The notes beneath the pieces are model-generated. The model was not told the origin of the DNA. It was given only the letters and a program-made list of their open reading frames with translations, and did not search any database. Made by a program: the position numbers and the translations under genes. Positions 15,919 to 24,900 of a DNA stretch of 35,151 bases are shown in pieces. The stretch is from a virus, in the IMG/VR virus record IMGVR_UViG_3300010160_000125, positions 1 to 35,151 of that record, one strand, 5' to 3'. Position 1 is the first letter of the stretch; every line of letters starts with the position of its first letter.

Positions 15919-18051
15919 TTAATTGATACCACTTAGTTTTTTCCAATCATGTAATAATGCGGTAGATTCCTGCATTGGATTTCCCAAACGACCTATTTGA
16001 GTAGATACAACTGGAATAGTTGTTTGACCAGTAGCTTTACGCTTGTTCAACCCACCGCTAATAACATTAGTCATGAAGTCAATATCAGATTCAAATGTAT
16101 CATCAGCACCATTAGCTAACGATTCTTCTACTTTTTCTTCTTCCTCATCGATAGCATCATCACTAGCCGCTTCGTCTTCCGATTCCGCTGCATCATAAGT
16201 TGAGGCTGCTGAATTTGCTTGCTGAGTGTCAGCAATTTCAGCATCGGTGTCGGCTGCACCTGAATCAGGAGGATTGTCTTCAGCAACATTATAAGTCATT
16301 TGGTCTTCTGATTCAACTTCGTCAACCATTTCTTGACCTTCATGACAACCGCATGATGATTCACCGCATACTTCACATGCTTCTTCACCGTCGTGTTCTT
16401 CATGACCTTCTTCACCGCCTACTTCGTCAGCATAGTCTTCGCTACCGCCTTCGTTGCCACCTTGACCAGTTAATTTCTTCATTAGAGCCATCATACCATC
16501 ATGGTCATCAACTACTTCAATTCCACCTGGAGCAGCAGTAGTGCCTTGTGGGGCGCCATAACCATTTTGATCGTCACCACCAAACAAGCCTAAACCAGCT
16601 GATTTAATTATGCCCAATAATTGGTCAGCATCACCGTCTTGTGCTGATACACTTACTGAATCAGGTGCACCTTGTTGACCTTTACTGATAGAAACAGTCA
16701 TGCCTTCAGCAACATCTGCTTTAGATTCTAGTAGTGCATTTAATTCCTTTTCCCATGCTTCAAAAGCAAATGGGCTTTCTAATACTTCTTTATCCTTAAA
16801 AGTTTGACCAAATGCATTGAATGTATCTCCCGGAGTCTTGATAGCTTGTTGCTTCATATAAGAAGTTTTATCCATTTCGTACATGTCATCTTCCATAGTA
16901 GGTGTATGAGCACCATAGCTTGCCATATCGTTAACTGTATCATTCTCACCAACATAACCTTGAATTGGCATTTGGCCATAGCATTCATCTAAGCCTTCTT
17001 TGTAACCTTCATGATAACAACGTGCTTCTTCCATGTCTTCATAGTTCTTACCACAGTGTGAGTGACCTTTTAAACCATGAGCTTTGCCTTCTAAGCGGGC
17101 AGCTTGTAATTGTTGGTCCATACCTTCTTTAACTTTCTTTTTAGCAAAAGGATTTACACCTTTCTTAGGAGCTGCGCCTTTCTTTTTGCCTTCATTGTCA
17201 TCCTTACCTGGCTTCTTATCAGCCCAATTAGGAACGCCATCATTATCATCATCAGGCTTTTTCTTAGTAGCAGATTTCTTAGCAAAAGGATTTACACCTT
17301 TCTTAGCTTCTTCCAATGACAATGGGCTTGCCAAGCTGTCATGAGGGGGCATATCTGCCTCTTTAATTTTTTTCATTTGTGAACCAGCAATACGTTTTGC
17401 TGCCTCTACACCATACTTTGGAGTTAGTTTACGAACCAGTGCGTCAAAGCCTGTAGTAGCATTATTATGCTTACCGATATCGCCTTCCGCCACACCTTCT
17501 TCACCGCCAATAGTTATATCACCTTTTTGAAAGGCTGCGGCTGCTTGAGGATTCTTTGCAGTTGCAACAACTTTACCAGCTGCATCTTTAACTTGTACTG
17601 CACCTGGCATAGGAGCTGTTGTATAACTGCTCTGTTCAGCAATCATGCTTCTATTGATTTGTTCGATCCAATCCTTAAGATTGCTTTTTGATTTGGCTTT
17701 AGCTTTAGGTTCTTCATCACCAGTACCATCATCATCTTTGTTAGATGTATGGCTTTGTGACTTACCTTTAATAACTGTTCCCTTCTTAGTTGACTTTGGT
17801 GCTTTACCACCAAATACACTAGATAGGCCTTTAGCATCATATTTCTTTTCTTCACCAGTAGATGAATCAGCATCTTTCTTAGGACGACCACGACCTTTTT
17901 TAGCAGCAGCTTTTACTTTGTTGCCTTCATCATCTTCATCATCTTTACGGCCATATCCACCTGGCTCAGCAGTATGAATCTTACCTTTACCGGTATCTTT
18001 AACAGCTTCACTTAGCTGAGTAAGTTTGTTCATTATATCTAACATGTTCAT
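15919..18051 (-). CDS. Large charged, mostly disordered phage protein with AT-hook-like motif
   Basis: This 710-residue protein is not one I can name. Its N-terminus holds QLSE-AVK at 12-18, a match to the L/I-x-E cleavage rule of the T4 prohead protease gp21. An AT-hook-like KGRGRPKK follows at 52-59. Lys-rich stretches with two copies of GVNPFAKK flank DDDNDGVPNWADKKPGKDD near residues 265-283, which looks like a thrombospondin type 3 calcium repeat. Near 555-570 is a Cys cluster (CEVCGESSCGC) that could bind a metal. The C-terminal third is very acidic (DEEEEKVEESL). Gene neighbours are a capsid-targeting-like protein, gp16 and gp4, pointing to the head. An internal or scaffold-like head protein that binds DNA is an inference. 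A terminator follows the gene. Confidence 0.7.
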   Translation of the reverse strand: MNMLDIMNKLTQLSEAVKDTGKGKIHTAEPGGYGRKDDEDDEGNKVKAAAKKGRGRPKKDADSSTGEEKKYDAKGLSSVFGGKAPKSTKKGTVIKGKSQSHTSNKDDDGTGDEEPKAKAKSKSNLKDWIEQINRSMIAEQSSYTTAPMPGAVQVKDAAGKVVATAKNPQAAAAFQKGDITIGGEEGVAEGDIGKHNNATTGFDALVRKLTPKYGVEAAKRIAGSQMKKIKEADMPPHDSLASPLSLEEAKKGVNPFAKKSATKKKPDDDNDGVPNWADKKPGKDDNEGKKKGAAPKKGVNPFAKKKVKEGMDQQLQAARLEGKAHGLKGHSHCGKNYEDMEEARCYHEGYKEGLDECYGQMPIQGYVGENDTVNDMASYGAHTPTMEDDMYEMDKTSYMKQQAIKTPGDTFNAFGQTFKDKEVLESPFAFEAWEKELNALLESKADVAEGMTVSISKGQQGAPDSVSVSAQDGDADQLLGIIKSAGLGLFGGDDQNGYGAPQGTTAAPGGIEVVDDHDGMMALMKKLTGQGGNEGGSEDYADEVGGEEGHEEHDGEEACEVCGESSCGCHEGQEMVDEVESEDQMTYNVAEDNPPDSGAADTDAEIADTQQANSAASTYDAAESEDEAASDDAIDEEEEKVEESLANGADDTFESDIDFMTNVISGGLNKRKATGQTTIPVVSTQIGRLGNPMQESTALLHDWKKLSGIN
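17142..17306. repeat. 27-bp direct repeat in the 710-residue gene
   Basis: The same 27 bases occur at 17142-17168 and 17280-17306, spaced by 138 bp. Both encode the KKGVNPFAKK-type sequence. The span between them encodes the DxDxDG calcium-repeat-like segment, which could be lost in frame by recombination (138 is divisible by 3). Confidence 0.9.
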
Positions 18052-18068
18052 TTTACTATTCCTTTGAA

Positions 18069-18692
18069 TTATTTACGTGCGCCAGTTGCTGGCTTTGTTG
18101 GGCGCTTGATATTAGTCATTGGACTCTTGTCGCCTAATTGTTTGTCATCTAAGTATGGCTTAAACGGATCAAACGCATTTTTAGTTTTAGAAGCTGCATA
18201 TGGTATATCAATCTGAGAACCTTCTGATTGCTTCTTGATAGATTGCAAAAATGAACCAGCATATTGTTTGCTAGCTTCTTTACCACCCGGTTGTTCTTCT
18301 AACTCAGTGTGTAACAACACAGGGGAGTGACTCATCTCATTCTCATATCCTACCTGTTCATTATCAATGCTGTCATTAAAGTCAGTACCAACAACACGAA
18401 CCATATCAACTTGATAACCTAACAATTGAGCAATTTGTTGAATCATTGGCTCTGTCGCTGGATAGCGAAATTCTGCTTTTAGAATTGTAACACTTTGATT
18501 ACTCAAATTAGGAAATCCAAATGGTGATTTCTGTATTGGTGTGCTAGTTGGATTAGAGATTTTGATAGGATCAAATTTATTTAAGTTATACTTAAACAAT
18601 TCAATAAAGTTCTTATCAACATCGCCGGCAATTTTGATAGTGTAATTATAAGACTTTACACTTTCTGTTATATATTGTTTAAGGCTTCGCAT
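18069..18692 (-). CDS. Putative internal head protein with capsid-targeting-like N-terminus
   Basis: This 207-residue protein begins MRSLKQYITES. In T4, proteins packed into the prohead (internal proteins and Alt) start with a short capsid-targeting peptide that the gp21 protease removes after L/I-x-E; here ITE at 8-10 fits that rule and spacing. The middle (VTILKAEFRYPATEPMIQQIAQLLGYQVDMVRVV) looks alpha/beta and folded. The last 60 residues are Lys/Pro-rich and probably disordered. It lies 17 bases upstream of the 710-residue gene, which has a similar site, and downstream of gp16 and gp4. I recall relatives in T4-like cyanophages without function. The internal head role is an inference from the peptide. 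A late-type box GATAAATA lies 19 bases upstream. Confidence 0.7.
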   Translation of the reverse strand: MRSLKQYITESVKSYNYTIKIAGDVDKNFIELFKYNLNKFDPIKISNPTSTPIQKSPFGFPNLSNQSVTILKAEFRYPATEPMIQQIAQLLGYQVDMVRVVGTDFNDSIDNEQVGYENEMSHSPVLLHTELEEQPGGKEASKQYAGSFLQSIKKQSEGSQIDIPYAASKTKNAFDPFKPYLDDKQLGDKSPMTNIKRPTKPATGARK

Positions 18693-18711
18693 GTTTTATT
18701 CCTGTATTCTA

Positions 18712-18719
18712 TATTTATC
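18712..18719 (-). promoter_or_regulatory. T4-like late promoter box GATAAATA
   Basis: Minus-strand GATAAATATAGAATACAGGA leads to the ATG at 18692. It overlaps the stop codon of the gp16-like gene. The predicted leader is about 13 bases with AGGA as ribosome site. Confidence 0.6.
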
Positions 18720-19200
18720 ATTTATCTGTTGTTTTTGGTGCCAACATCTTCAGCAATTCATTACGATCTAACGTCTTTCCTGTACCTAATGGTGTAGCTT
18801 CAATTTCTTCTTCTTTTAAAGCGTTCTTCTGATCTAATTGTGCTTTCTTTAACTGCAAATCAATCATTTTAAGCTTTTTGTTAAGTTTGGCTGTCTTGGC
18901 TGTAATGGCGTGTCCCAAGAAACTACTAGCACTATTGAATATTTCACTAGCAAAACGACTGTCAACCTGCATGCCAAGGTCAAGTAAATCTTTATAACTT
19001 GCGGTAGCCATATTTGATAATTCATCTAGTTCAGCATCGCTAGCATCAAGACCTCTAACTTGGGGTAATGCTTGTTCAATCTTCTCTAAATTGTTCAATG
19101 CTTCTGTTGTAATTTCACTTGCATTGTCTGGAATAGGAACGCTGAGTGTGTCTATCTCATGCTGTGGCAATTCAAAAAGTTCTGATAATTTTTTGGTCAT
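18718..19200 (-). CDS. gp16: Terminase small subunit, gp16-like
   Basis: This 160-residue helical protein matches T4 gp16 in length (164) and layout: a polar N-terminus (KKLSELFELP), a central pair of long helices (SNMATASYKDLLDLGMQVDSRF and FLGHAITAKTAKLNKKLKMIDLQLKKAQLDQ, about 67-130) and a short polar tail. I recall the same pattern in cyanophage gp16 proteins. The small terminase forms a ring that regulates cutting and packaging by gp17. The large subunit gp17 is not adjacent and not in this window, unlike in T4. An AATAAATA late box ends 5 bases before the ATG with no ribosome site, so translation may start on a leaderless message. Confidence 0.7.
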   Translation of the reverse strand: MTKKLSELFELPQHEIDTLSVPIPDNASEITTEALNNLEKIEQALPQVRGLDASDAELDELSNMATASYKDLLDLGMQVDSRFASEIFNSASSFLGHAITAKTAKLNKKLKMIDLQLKKAQLDQKNALKEEEIEATPLGTGKTLDRNELLKMLAPKTTDK

Positions 19201-19205
19201 AAAAG

Positions 19206-19213
19206 TATTTATT
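19206..19213 (-). promoter_or_regulatory. T4-like late promoter box AATAAATA
   Basis: Minus-strand AATAAATACTTTT continues directly into ATG 19200, and the box overlaps the stop of gp4. Six bases after the box is the A of the ATG. There is no purine-rich ribosome site between. Confidence 0.5.
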
Positions 19214-19650
19214 TACTTTCGTGAACCATTATAGAAAAGGTCATCCTCGGTTATTACTCTGAATGCATACCCCTGACTCTTGCAATATGCTGAGGCAGCT
19301 GCCCATTTAGCGTGATTGATAGCAACTATCATTCTGTCTTTTGCACTTGCCACTTTACTTTCAATGATACTTTGCTTTTTAGGTTTAATCTCTACCATTT
19401 CAGCAATCTTTTTACCGTACTTGTTTTGATAGACTACAAAAAAGTCAGGTACATAGTTTGTTGGTTTGCCTGTAAATGGATGGCGATATGGTATTTTGAT
19501 AGCTTCACTAGCCCAATACAATACGCTTTTATTAGTATCACAGAAGGTCATGAATGTTAGTTCCCATCCACTGCGATACTGCGGTGTATGTTTACCTATG
19601 TACTTTTCAGTATTTTTGGGTGTAAATTTTCCCTGTGCAAATCTTGACAT
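19213..19650 (-). CDS. gp4: Head completion protein gp4, PD-(D/E)xK-like
   Basis: This 145-residue protein matches T4 gp4 (gp50), needed to finish filled heads before tail joining. The start MSRFAQGKFTPKN and the KHTPQYRSGWE segment are family hallmarks. The pattern Glu30, Asp69 (YVPDF) and Glu87-x-Lys89 (VEIKPKK) is that of a PD-(D/E)xK nuclease fold, also seen in TnsA-type proteins, so it may act on DNA ends at the portal. Length fits the family (about 150). It is separated by one base from the next upstream gene. Confidence 0.9.
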   Translation of the reverse strand: MSRFAQGKFTPKNTEKYIGKHTPQYRSGWELTFMTFCDTNKSVLYWASEAIKIPYRHPFTGKPTNYVPDFFVVYQNKYGKKIAEMVEIKPKKQSIIESKVASAKDRMIVAINHAKWAAASAYCKSQGYAFRVITEDDLFYNGSRK

Positions 19651-19651
19651 G

Positions 19652-20011
19652 TTACTGCACTATGTTGCGAGCAACCGGTTGATTGGCTTGTGGTACTGTG
19701 CCAAATCCATACAATGACGTTTTACTTTTGAAACTATTTAAATAGTAACCAATAATTGTGTTGACTTCTAATTTATTCTTACCTTGTATGTAGCCCAGTA
19801 AATCTAATACAGGTATTTTTGTTTCTTGTGCTATTCTAAAAAAATAAACAGTAAAGTTATCTGCTATTTGTTTAGTATCACATACATTTATAAAATATGA
19901 ATGTACAACATCATATTCGTCAGGCGCAATAATTAAATTGAATCCATAGAATTCATCAAATATTCTAATTGTTTGGTCAAATGAGGAACGTGAATCAATA
20001 ATTCGTGCCAT
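19652..20011 (-). CDS. Conserved T4-like structural protein
   Basis: This 119-residue protein begins ARIIDSRSSFDQTIRIFDEFY and has a helix-rich centre (TVYFFRIAQETKIPVLDLLGYI) and the tail SFKSKTSLYGFGTVP-x-x-N-x-x-VARNIVQ. I recall this pattern in T4-like cyanophages, annotated as a virion structural protein near tail and head-completion genes. It has a good ribosome site (AGGAG) and lies between the tube-like protein and gp4. A baseplate or tail-tip part is a guess from position. Confidence 0.75.
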   Translation of the reverse strand: MARIIDSRSSFDQTIRIFDEFYGFNLIIAPDEYDVVHSYFINVCDTKQIADNFTVYFFRIAQETKIPVLDLLGYIQGKNKLEVNTIIGYYLNSFKSKTSLYGFGTVPQANQPVARNIVQ

Positions 20012-20035
20012 ATAAATCTCCTAAGAGTATTTATA
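20011..20035 (-). promoter_or_regulatory. Late box TATAAATA within a palindrome holding the ribosome site
   Basis: A perfect T4 late box lies at 20028-20035, minus strand. Its first seven bases (TATAAAT) pair with ATTTATA just before the ATG, enclosing the ribosome site CTTAGGAG. A transcript starting at the late promoter would lack the left arm and have a free ribosome site; read-through RNA could fold. The arms are A/T only, so the fold is weak. Confidence 0.5.
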
Positions 20036-20051
20036 CTTTGAATTTATATGC

Positions 20052-21230
20052 TTAACCTGTTTGTCCACCGGGAGAGACTGCCTGATCGGTAATTGTAACA
20101 TTTTGAGGTGAACTTATACTTGTACTTGGGGCACCTGCTGTGCCGGCAATACTTGGACTAGTCCCATATCCAGGAAAATAACTATTAGTTCTATTCTGTA
20201 ATTGAAGTTGCGCCGATTGTGCTAACACATTATTCAAATTCTCAGTTGCAACTTGAGTTATGTTAGGATTGGCTGTTGTATTATACGCGGTTTCGATTAA
20301 CTGGTTTGCAGTAAGTGTTTCATTAATATTAGAACCAAATGGTACAGTATAACCGTTTTCTGAATTTACTAAACCCTGCGGCCCTAACACAGCAGAGGTT
20401 GATCCAATTGGTGCAAGTGGGCTTATAGTTCTATCATATGATGATGGTTCGCCAAATCCAGGTACTTGATTACTTGCATTAGGGCCGCTAATTGCGCCTT
20501 CATAGTATTTTACTGTTTCATAATCAAGTGTCATCTTGTTTTCCATAATTCCACTACCTTCTGAATAGGCATATGTATCATGTTCAAAACTAGTAATGAT
20601 TGGATTAATCAATACATATTCTACAAAGTTGTGTTGATTAAAACCGTAAATTCTTATATTCTTAAAGAATGGGATTTTTGATATACTTTGAACAGCTTGA
20701 CTTGCAGTAGCCGTTTGAACAGTGCTCTCACCTATATATCCCCAATCAGTGTCAGTGGAAATGTCAGGTGAGTATATGTTTCTATAATTATAATTATCAA
20801 CACCGTTAACGGGTTGATTTGTTTGTTGTACTTGTATCTTATTTGCATCTTTGTAATAATATGTATAGTAGTTATACCACATATCATTAATCATATCACC
20901 ATTGTCATCGTGAAAACTGATACTTACTGGGTTGTATTTTATTTTAGTCTGTACTAATCGCTTGCGATTATACTGATTCATCACATGCGTGTCAAATGCA
21001 AATTTAGGTAAATTAATTGTCTTAACAACTAATCCAAAATTAGCACCCGTTGCAAGACCGGGTTTGTATGCACTTTCATTAATTTCAAAATATACGTGAA
21101 ATAAAAATTTTAATTTAGGAGTATTCTGATAAGAATTACTCCTAAATATTTTTGAGGCGTGTGTATAATCTCTTAAGTACACGTTGGAAGAAGCCGCACC
21201 TGTTAATAAATTTTGTGCATTTACAGTCAC
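20052..21230 (-). CDS. Tail-tube-fold protein, gp48/gp54-like baseplate tube component
   Basis: This 392-residue protein has an N-terminal half resembling the gp19 fold: KLKFLFHVYFEIN, LVVKTINLPKFAFDTHVMN and the strongly patterned YNRKRLVQTKIKYNPVSISFHDDNGD (about 85-111), then YYTYYYKD. In T4 the proteins gp48 and gp54 (364 and 320 residues) share the tube fold and start or cap the inner tube on the baseplate; the length here suits that role better than plain gp19. The last 130 residues are Asn/Gln/Thr-rich and disordered-looking. The start is GTG at 21230 with only a weak ribosome site. It follows gp19 by 17 bases, likely on one transcript. Confidence 0.65.
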   Translation of the reverse strand: MTVNAQNLLTGAASSNVYLRDYTHASKIFRSNSYQNTPKLKFLFHVYFEINESAYKPGLATGANFGLVVKTINLPKFAFDTHVMNQYNRKRLVQTKIKYNPVSISFHDDNGDMINDMWYNYYTYYYKDANKIQVQQTNQPVNGVDNYNYRNIYSPDISTDTDWGYIGESTVQTATASQAVQSISKIPFFKNIRIYGFNQHNFVEYVLINPIITSFEHDTYAYSEGSGIMENKMTLDYETVKYYEGAISGPNASNQVPGFGEPSSYDRTISPLAPIGSTSAVLGPQGLVNSENGYTVPFGSNINETLTANQLIETAYNTTANPNITQVATENLNNVLAQSAQLQLQNRTNSYFPGYGTSPSIAGTAGAPSTSISSPQNVTITDQAVSPGGQTG

Positions 21231-21247
21231 GGCTTATCTATCCAATT

Positions 21248-21877
21248 TTAACCAATAGAACCAATACCAGTACTTAATGCGCCGCGTGTTCTACCAACAA
21301 ATGCTCCTACACCATTACCAAGTGGAGATTGTATGCAATTATCAAAAGAGATTGCTAACTGAATTGTAGCAGCTTGACTTTCACCGTAGTTTAAGTTGTT
21401 ATAGTTAGCTGTCTTTACGTAGCAACCGTAAACTTCCCATGTTTCTAGAATAACAGGAGCACTTATACCGTTACCACCATCTAATACTTCAATGTTTGTT
21501 TGAAACTTATAATCTTGTGCCGTAGAAGCTGATGCTTGTTCAACAAAGTCTAATTGCTTTTGTAATTGTTGACCAACCAATTGAGAAACTCTTCCTTGAG
21601 CATCATCACGAACGTTGACTGTTAAATCTGACCAAGTGTGCTTACCTGCAATTTTAACTGTAGAGTTATACACTTGTAGTGGGATTTCAGCGAAGGTAAC
21701 ACTTGGACGTGTAATATCTATTACCTGTTTTGTAAGTTCAACGGTGTTACCTCTACCTAAATTTAGAAAGTTAACTCTAAAACGGTATTGTAGTTTAGGC
21801 ATTAATAAGCCTTGATTTCCGCCGGCGATGTCCGTCGCTACGGACATGTTGAACAATGATTGTGAGGCTGTTGCCAT
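21248..21877 (-). CDS. gp19: Tail tube protein gp19
   Basis: This 209-residue protein matches the T4 tail tube subunit gp19 (163 residues), which stacks in hexamers to form the inner tube for DNA delivery. Visible hallmarks are MPKLQYRFRVNFLNLG near 26-41, the strand pair RPSVTFAEIPLQVYNSTVKIAGKHTWSDLTVNVRDD (72-107) and the C-terminal ETWEVYGCYVKTANYNNLNYGESQAATIQLAISFDNC. It lies directly downstream of the sheath gene, as in T4 (18-19). A GATAAATA box and a strong ribosome site (CAGGAG) precede it, after the sheath terminator, so it can be made in excess. Confidence 0.92.
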   Translation of the reverse strand: MATASQSLFNMSVATDIAGGNQGLLMPKLQYRFRVNFLNLGRGNTVELTKQVIDITRPSVTFAEIPLQVYNSTVKIAGKHTWSDLTVNVRDDAQGRVSQLVGQQLQKQLDFVEQASASTAQDYKFQTNIEVLDGGNGISAPVILETWEVYGCYVKTANYNNLNYGESQAATIQLAISFDNCIQSPLGNGVGAFVGRTRGALSTGIGSIG

Positions 21878-21897
21878 TTTTTAATCTCCTGTATATT

Positions 21898-21905
21898 TAT
21901 TTATC
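21898..21905 (-). promoter_or_regulatory. T4-like late promoter box GATAAATA
   Basis: Minus-strand GATAAATAAATATACAGGAG before the gp19 ATG at 21877. An overlapping second box (AATAAATA, 21894-21901) shares it. The ribosome site AGGAG follows within the short leader. Confidence 0.65.
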
Positions 21906-21913
21906 TTTTAAAT

Positions 21914-21937
21914 AAGATACCCCGGAAGGGGTATCTT
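21914..21937. terminator. Terminator hairpin between sheath and tube genes
   Basis: A perfect 10-bp stem (AAGATACCCC pairs with GGGGTATCTT) with a 4-base loop directly abuts the sheath stop codon. The T tract after it on the minus strand is short (TATTT), so it may only partly end transcription or may protect the 3' end. Confidence 0.75.
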
Positions 21938-24900
21938 TTATTTACCGCTTACCTGTGACGCAATTGCACCAGTGTTCATTACACGAACCGGGATATAGAT
22001 GAATTCAGCCGCTTTTACTGGCTCAATTGCAACATCTACCCATAGTTCGTTTCTATCGATACGTGCCGGTGTGTTATTAACTGTATCACATTGTACCAAA
22101 TAGTCATAAAGACCACGTTTAGCAACTAAGTCAACTAGTAATGTTTGAATAACAGCAGTAATAGAACTGCGTGTTAATACATCATTGGGTTCGAATACAA
22201 ACGGTCTTGCCGCAATAGTCAACTGTCGACGGATATAGTTAACTAAACGTGCAACGTTTGTACGATCCAACGCACTTGTACTGTCATAGCTATTCTTGTT
22301 ACCATAGTTTAGTAAACCAACACCACTAAAGAATACTAATGGATTAATAAAATTAACATATAATGTATCACGAATACCAATACGTGTTTTGGTAGTAATG
22401 AATTCTCCGGTCATACGATCCAAGTAACCAATGTTCAATGCATTCTCGATATTGCCTCTACGTGTGCCTGCTGCCGCTAACCAAGGGTAAGCGATAGTAT
22501 CATTGCGTAAGAATGTACGTAACATCATGTGTGACGGAGGAACAACAACTTGATTTCCTGACAAGTCATTTGCAATTCCACTTGGATAGAATAGACCCAA
22601 GTAAGTATTGCGCGTAACCAATCCTTCTTCACCTGTGCTTTGTGCACCGGCGGCGTTAGTAGCCCATGCTTGAATTGCAGTAGCATCGTCAGCTAGACCT
22701 AATGGTGTATCACCAATAATGTAACCTGTTTCGTCACGATCATAATTCAATACAACCATGTTAGGCTGTAGTTCAGGATAGTTAGGAGTAGCCATCAAGT
22801 TAAAATAGTTATCTTCTTCACGAATACTAGTATTAGTATCGATTGAAGCACGTAATGATTTTACAACCATAGCACGTTGTGCCTTACGACCCATATATGC
22901 TGCACCATTAGCTTGATTACCACTGACTGATACCCATGCATTAGTTTGATTTGGTAATGCATCGTCCGGGAAACTACGATTGTTGAAGTAATTTACTCTA
23001 AACTGTTTAACGTTATAACCACTACGGCGTGTGTTAAACAATAACATACCTTGAGGAGATAAAGATGCTGAAGGGGCGTCTAAATCTAAGTAGTTACTTG
23101 ATAACAAACTAACGATTGTTGGGATAGGATCATCTGTGGGACTTGTATACTGATTGGTAGCCCAACGAGCATCAGCAAATGTGACACCATTTTGACTAGT
23201 TTGGTCAGCATTATTAATCAATACCCATTGATCAACTCCATTAAATTGTTGCCAACGACTCATAACTGGATAATTTTCTAAGTCACTTGTATCTATCCAT
23301 AAATCACCGTATACCAATATTGTACCATCACTTTGTGTAGTAGGTTCAGTAGAGCTAATGATAGGACCATTTGGATCAGTAGCATTTACACCAGTAGCAG
23401 CAGGGTGACCATTAACGTCATATGATGTATTACGGTAACCTATCCATGCACCGTTCTTTTGAACCATGATGTCAGCTTGATTAACTACAGAATAGAACCA
23501 GTTTGTATTATTAGCAGGGATAGCAGTAGGAGCACCCTCATTAGCTATGTAAGTAAATTCAACCCAATTACTTAATTGTGTAGAATACTTGGCATCAGCC
23601 ACTCCAAAATCAAATGAAAGTCCGGTAATAGCTCCACTGACACCGATTGTAGCAACTGTCAAATTTAAGTCGTTTGTGCCTGAGGATCCGCTTAAATATT
23701 CTCCGTCAATTACAATTGTATCACCTACAGCAAAACCAGTTCCACCTGTGTATATGCCATTACCTAATCCATAATAAACACCAAAGATTGATCGGATATT
23801 GAAGCTAGCACCAGTTCCAACGCCATCTGTTGTCCATCTGGTAGCACCAGAATTATTTACATTACTAAAAGTTTGAAGTTTAGCTAAACCTGATGCTACT
23901 CCTGTTGTTTCACCAACTATAAATCCAGCAGCATTTGCTAATCCACATGATGTTTGTTCCGCAGTAGTGAAATCTGCTAATGATATAACACCACCTTGAG
24001 TATGTGTAATTTGTATTGCACCATCGGTTGTTACACTAGCAGTTACATATGGCGCGCCTGCAGCTAAAAATGCAGTTACAAAATCCGTTGCATTTGCGCC
24101 ATCTGTAATAGTTGCGGTATATGAAGTAGTTAAGCTAGAGCTTCCTGGAACTGACACATTTATATACATTGTATATGGCCCAGCACCATTACATGTTGTA
24201 CTATCAAACACAGGATCTTGTACAGTTCCGGTTACAATTGTAGGACCTGTTGCAATTCTTTCCCATAGATAATATGGAGCTGATGCACTTTGTCCATCAT
24301 ATGCATATTCTCCGTATACAGTACCTGCAGGAATTAATTTTCCACCAGTACTATCAAGTGCATAAATTGCAGCCCAATCCGAATTATATGATCCTACATT
24401 CTTAGTAATCCAACTATTAGTAGTAGAATTATATTCTGAAACATCTGGCGCCAACCCATTTCCAGCTGAACCTACTTTAATCCATACTGAACCTGTTGGT
24501 CTAGGAATACTTTGACTTGCAGACCACAATGGCATTTGAGAAGAGGTTCCATATGTTACAGTTGGAATATAATATGTTTTTGCAGTAATACCTAAATCAG
24601 CTAATACAGTACCGGTGCCTACCCCTATTGTTAAACTAGGTGCTCCTGAAGAAACAAGTTGAGTTGAATAAAGATTTAATTTTCCATTAACAACGTTTGC
24701 TGATAATTCAGGGTAGTTGAAATCATTAATCAATGCAGCTATGCCGGCAACTGTATTGTTTGTGCTTGCCGGAACAGTAATAGTTTTAGTCCAATAACCA
24801 CTTACGTTAATAGTAAACGTATTTCCTACAGTCAATGTTGCAGGTGCATTAGATCCTTGTACAGTAGGGATACTGCCTCTCCAAGCTGCTCCATTTAATA

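Noticed and set aside
17084-17977. Plus-strand open frames opposite the 710-residue gene, one (17467-17691) with a Cys-rich product.
   Set aside because: They are antisense shadows of Lys/Ala/Asp-rich coding sequence, without ribosome sites or recognisable motifs.
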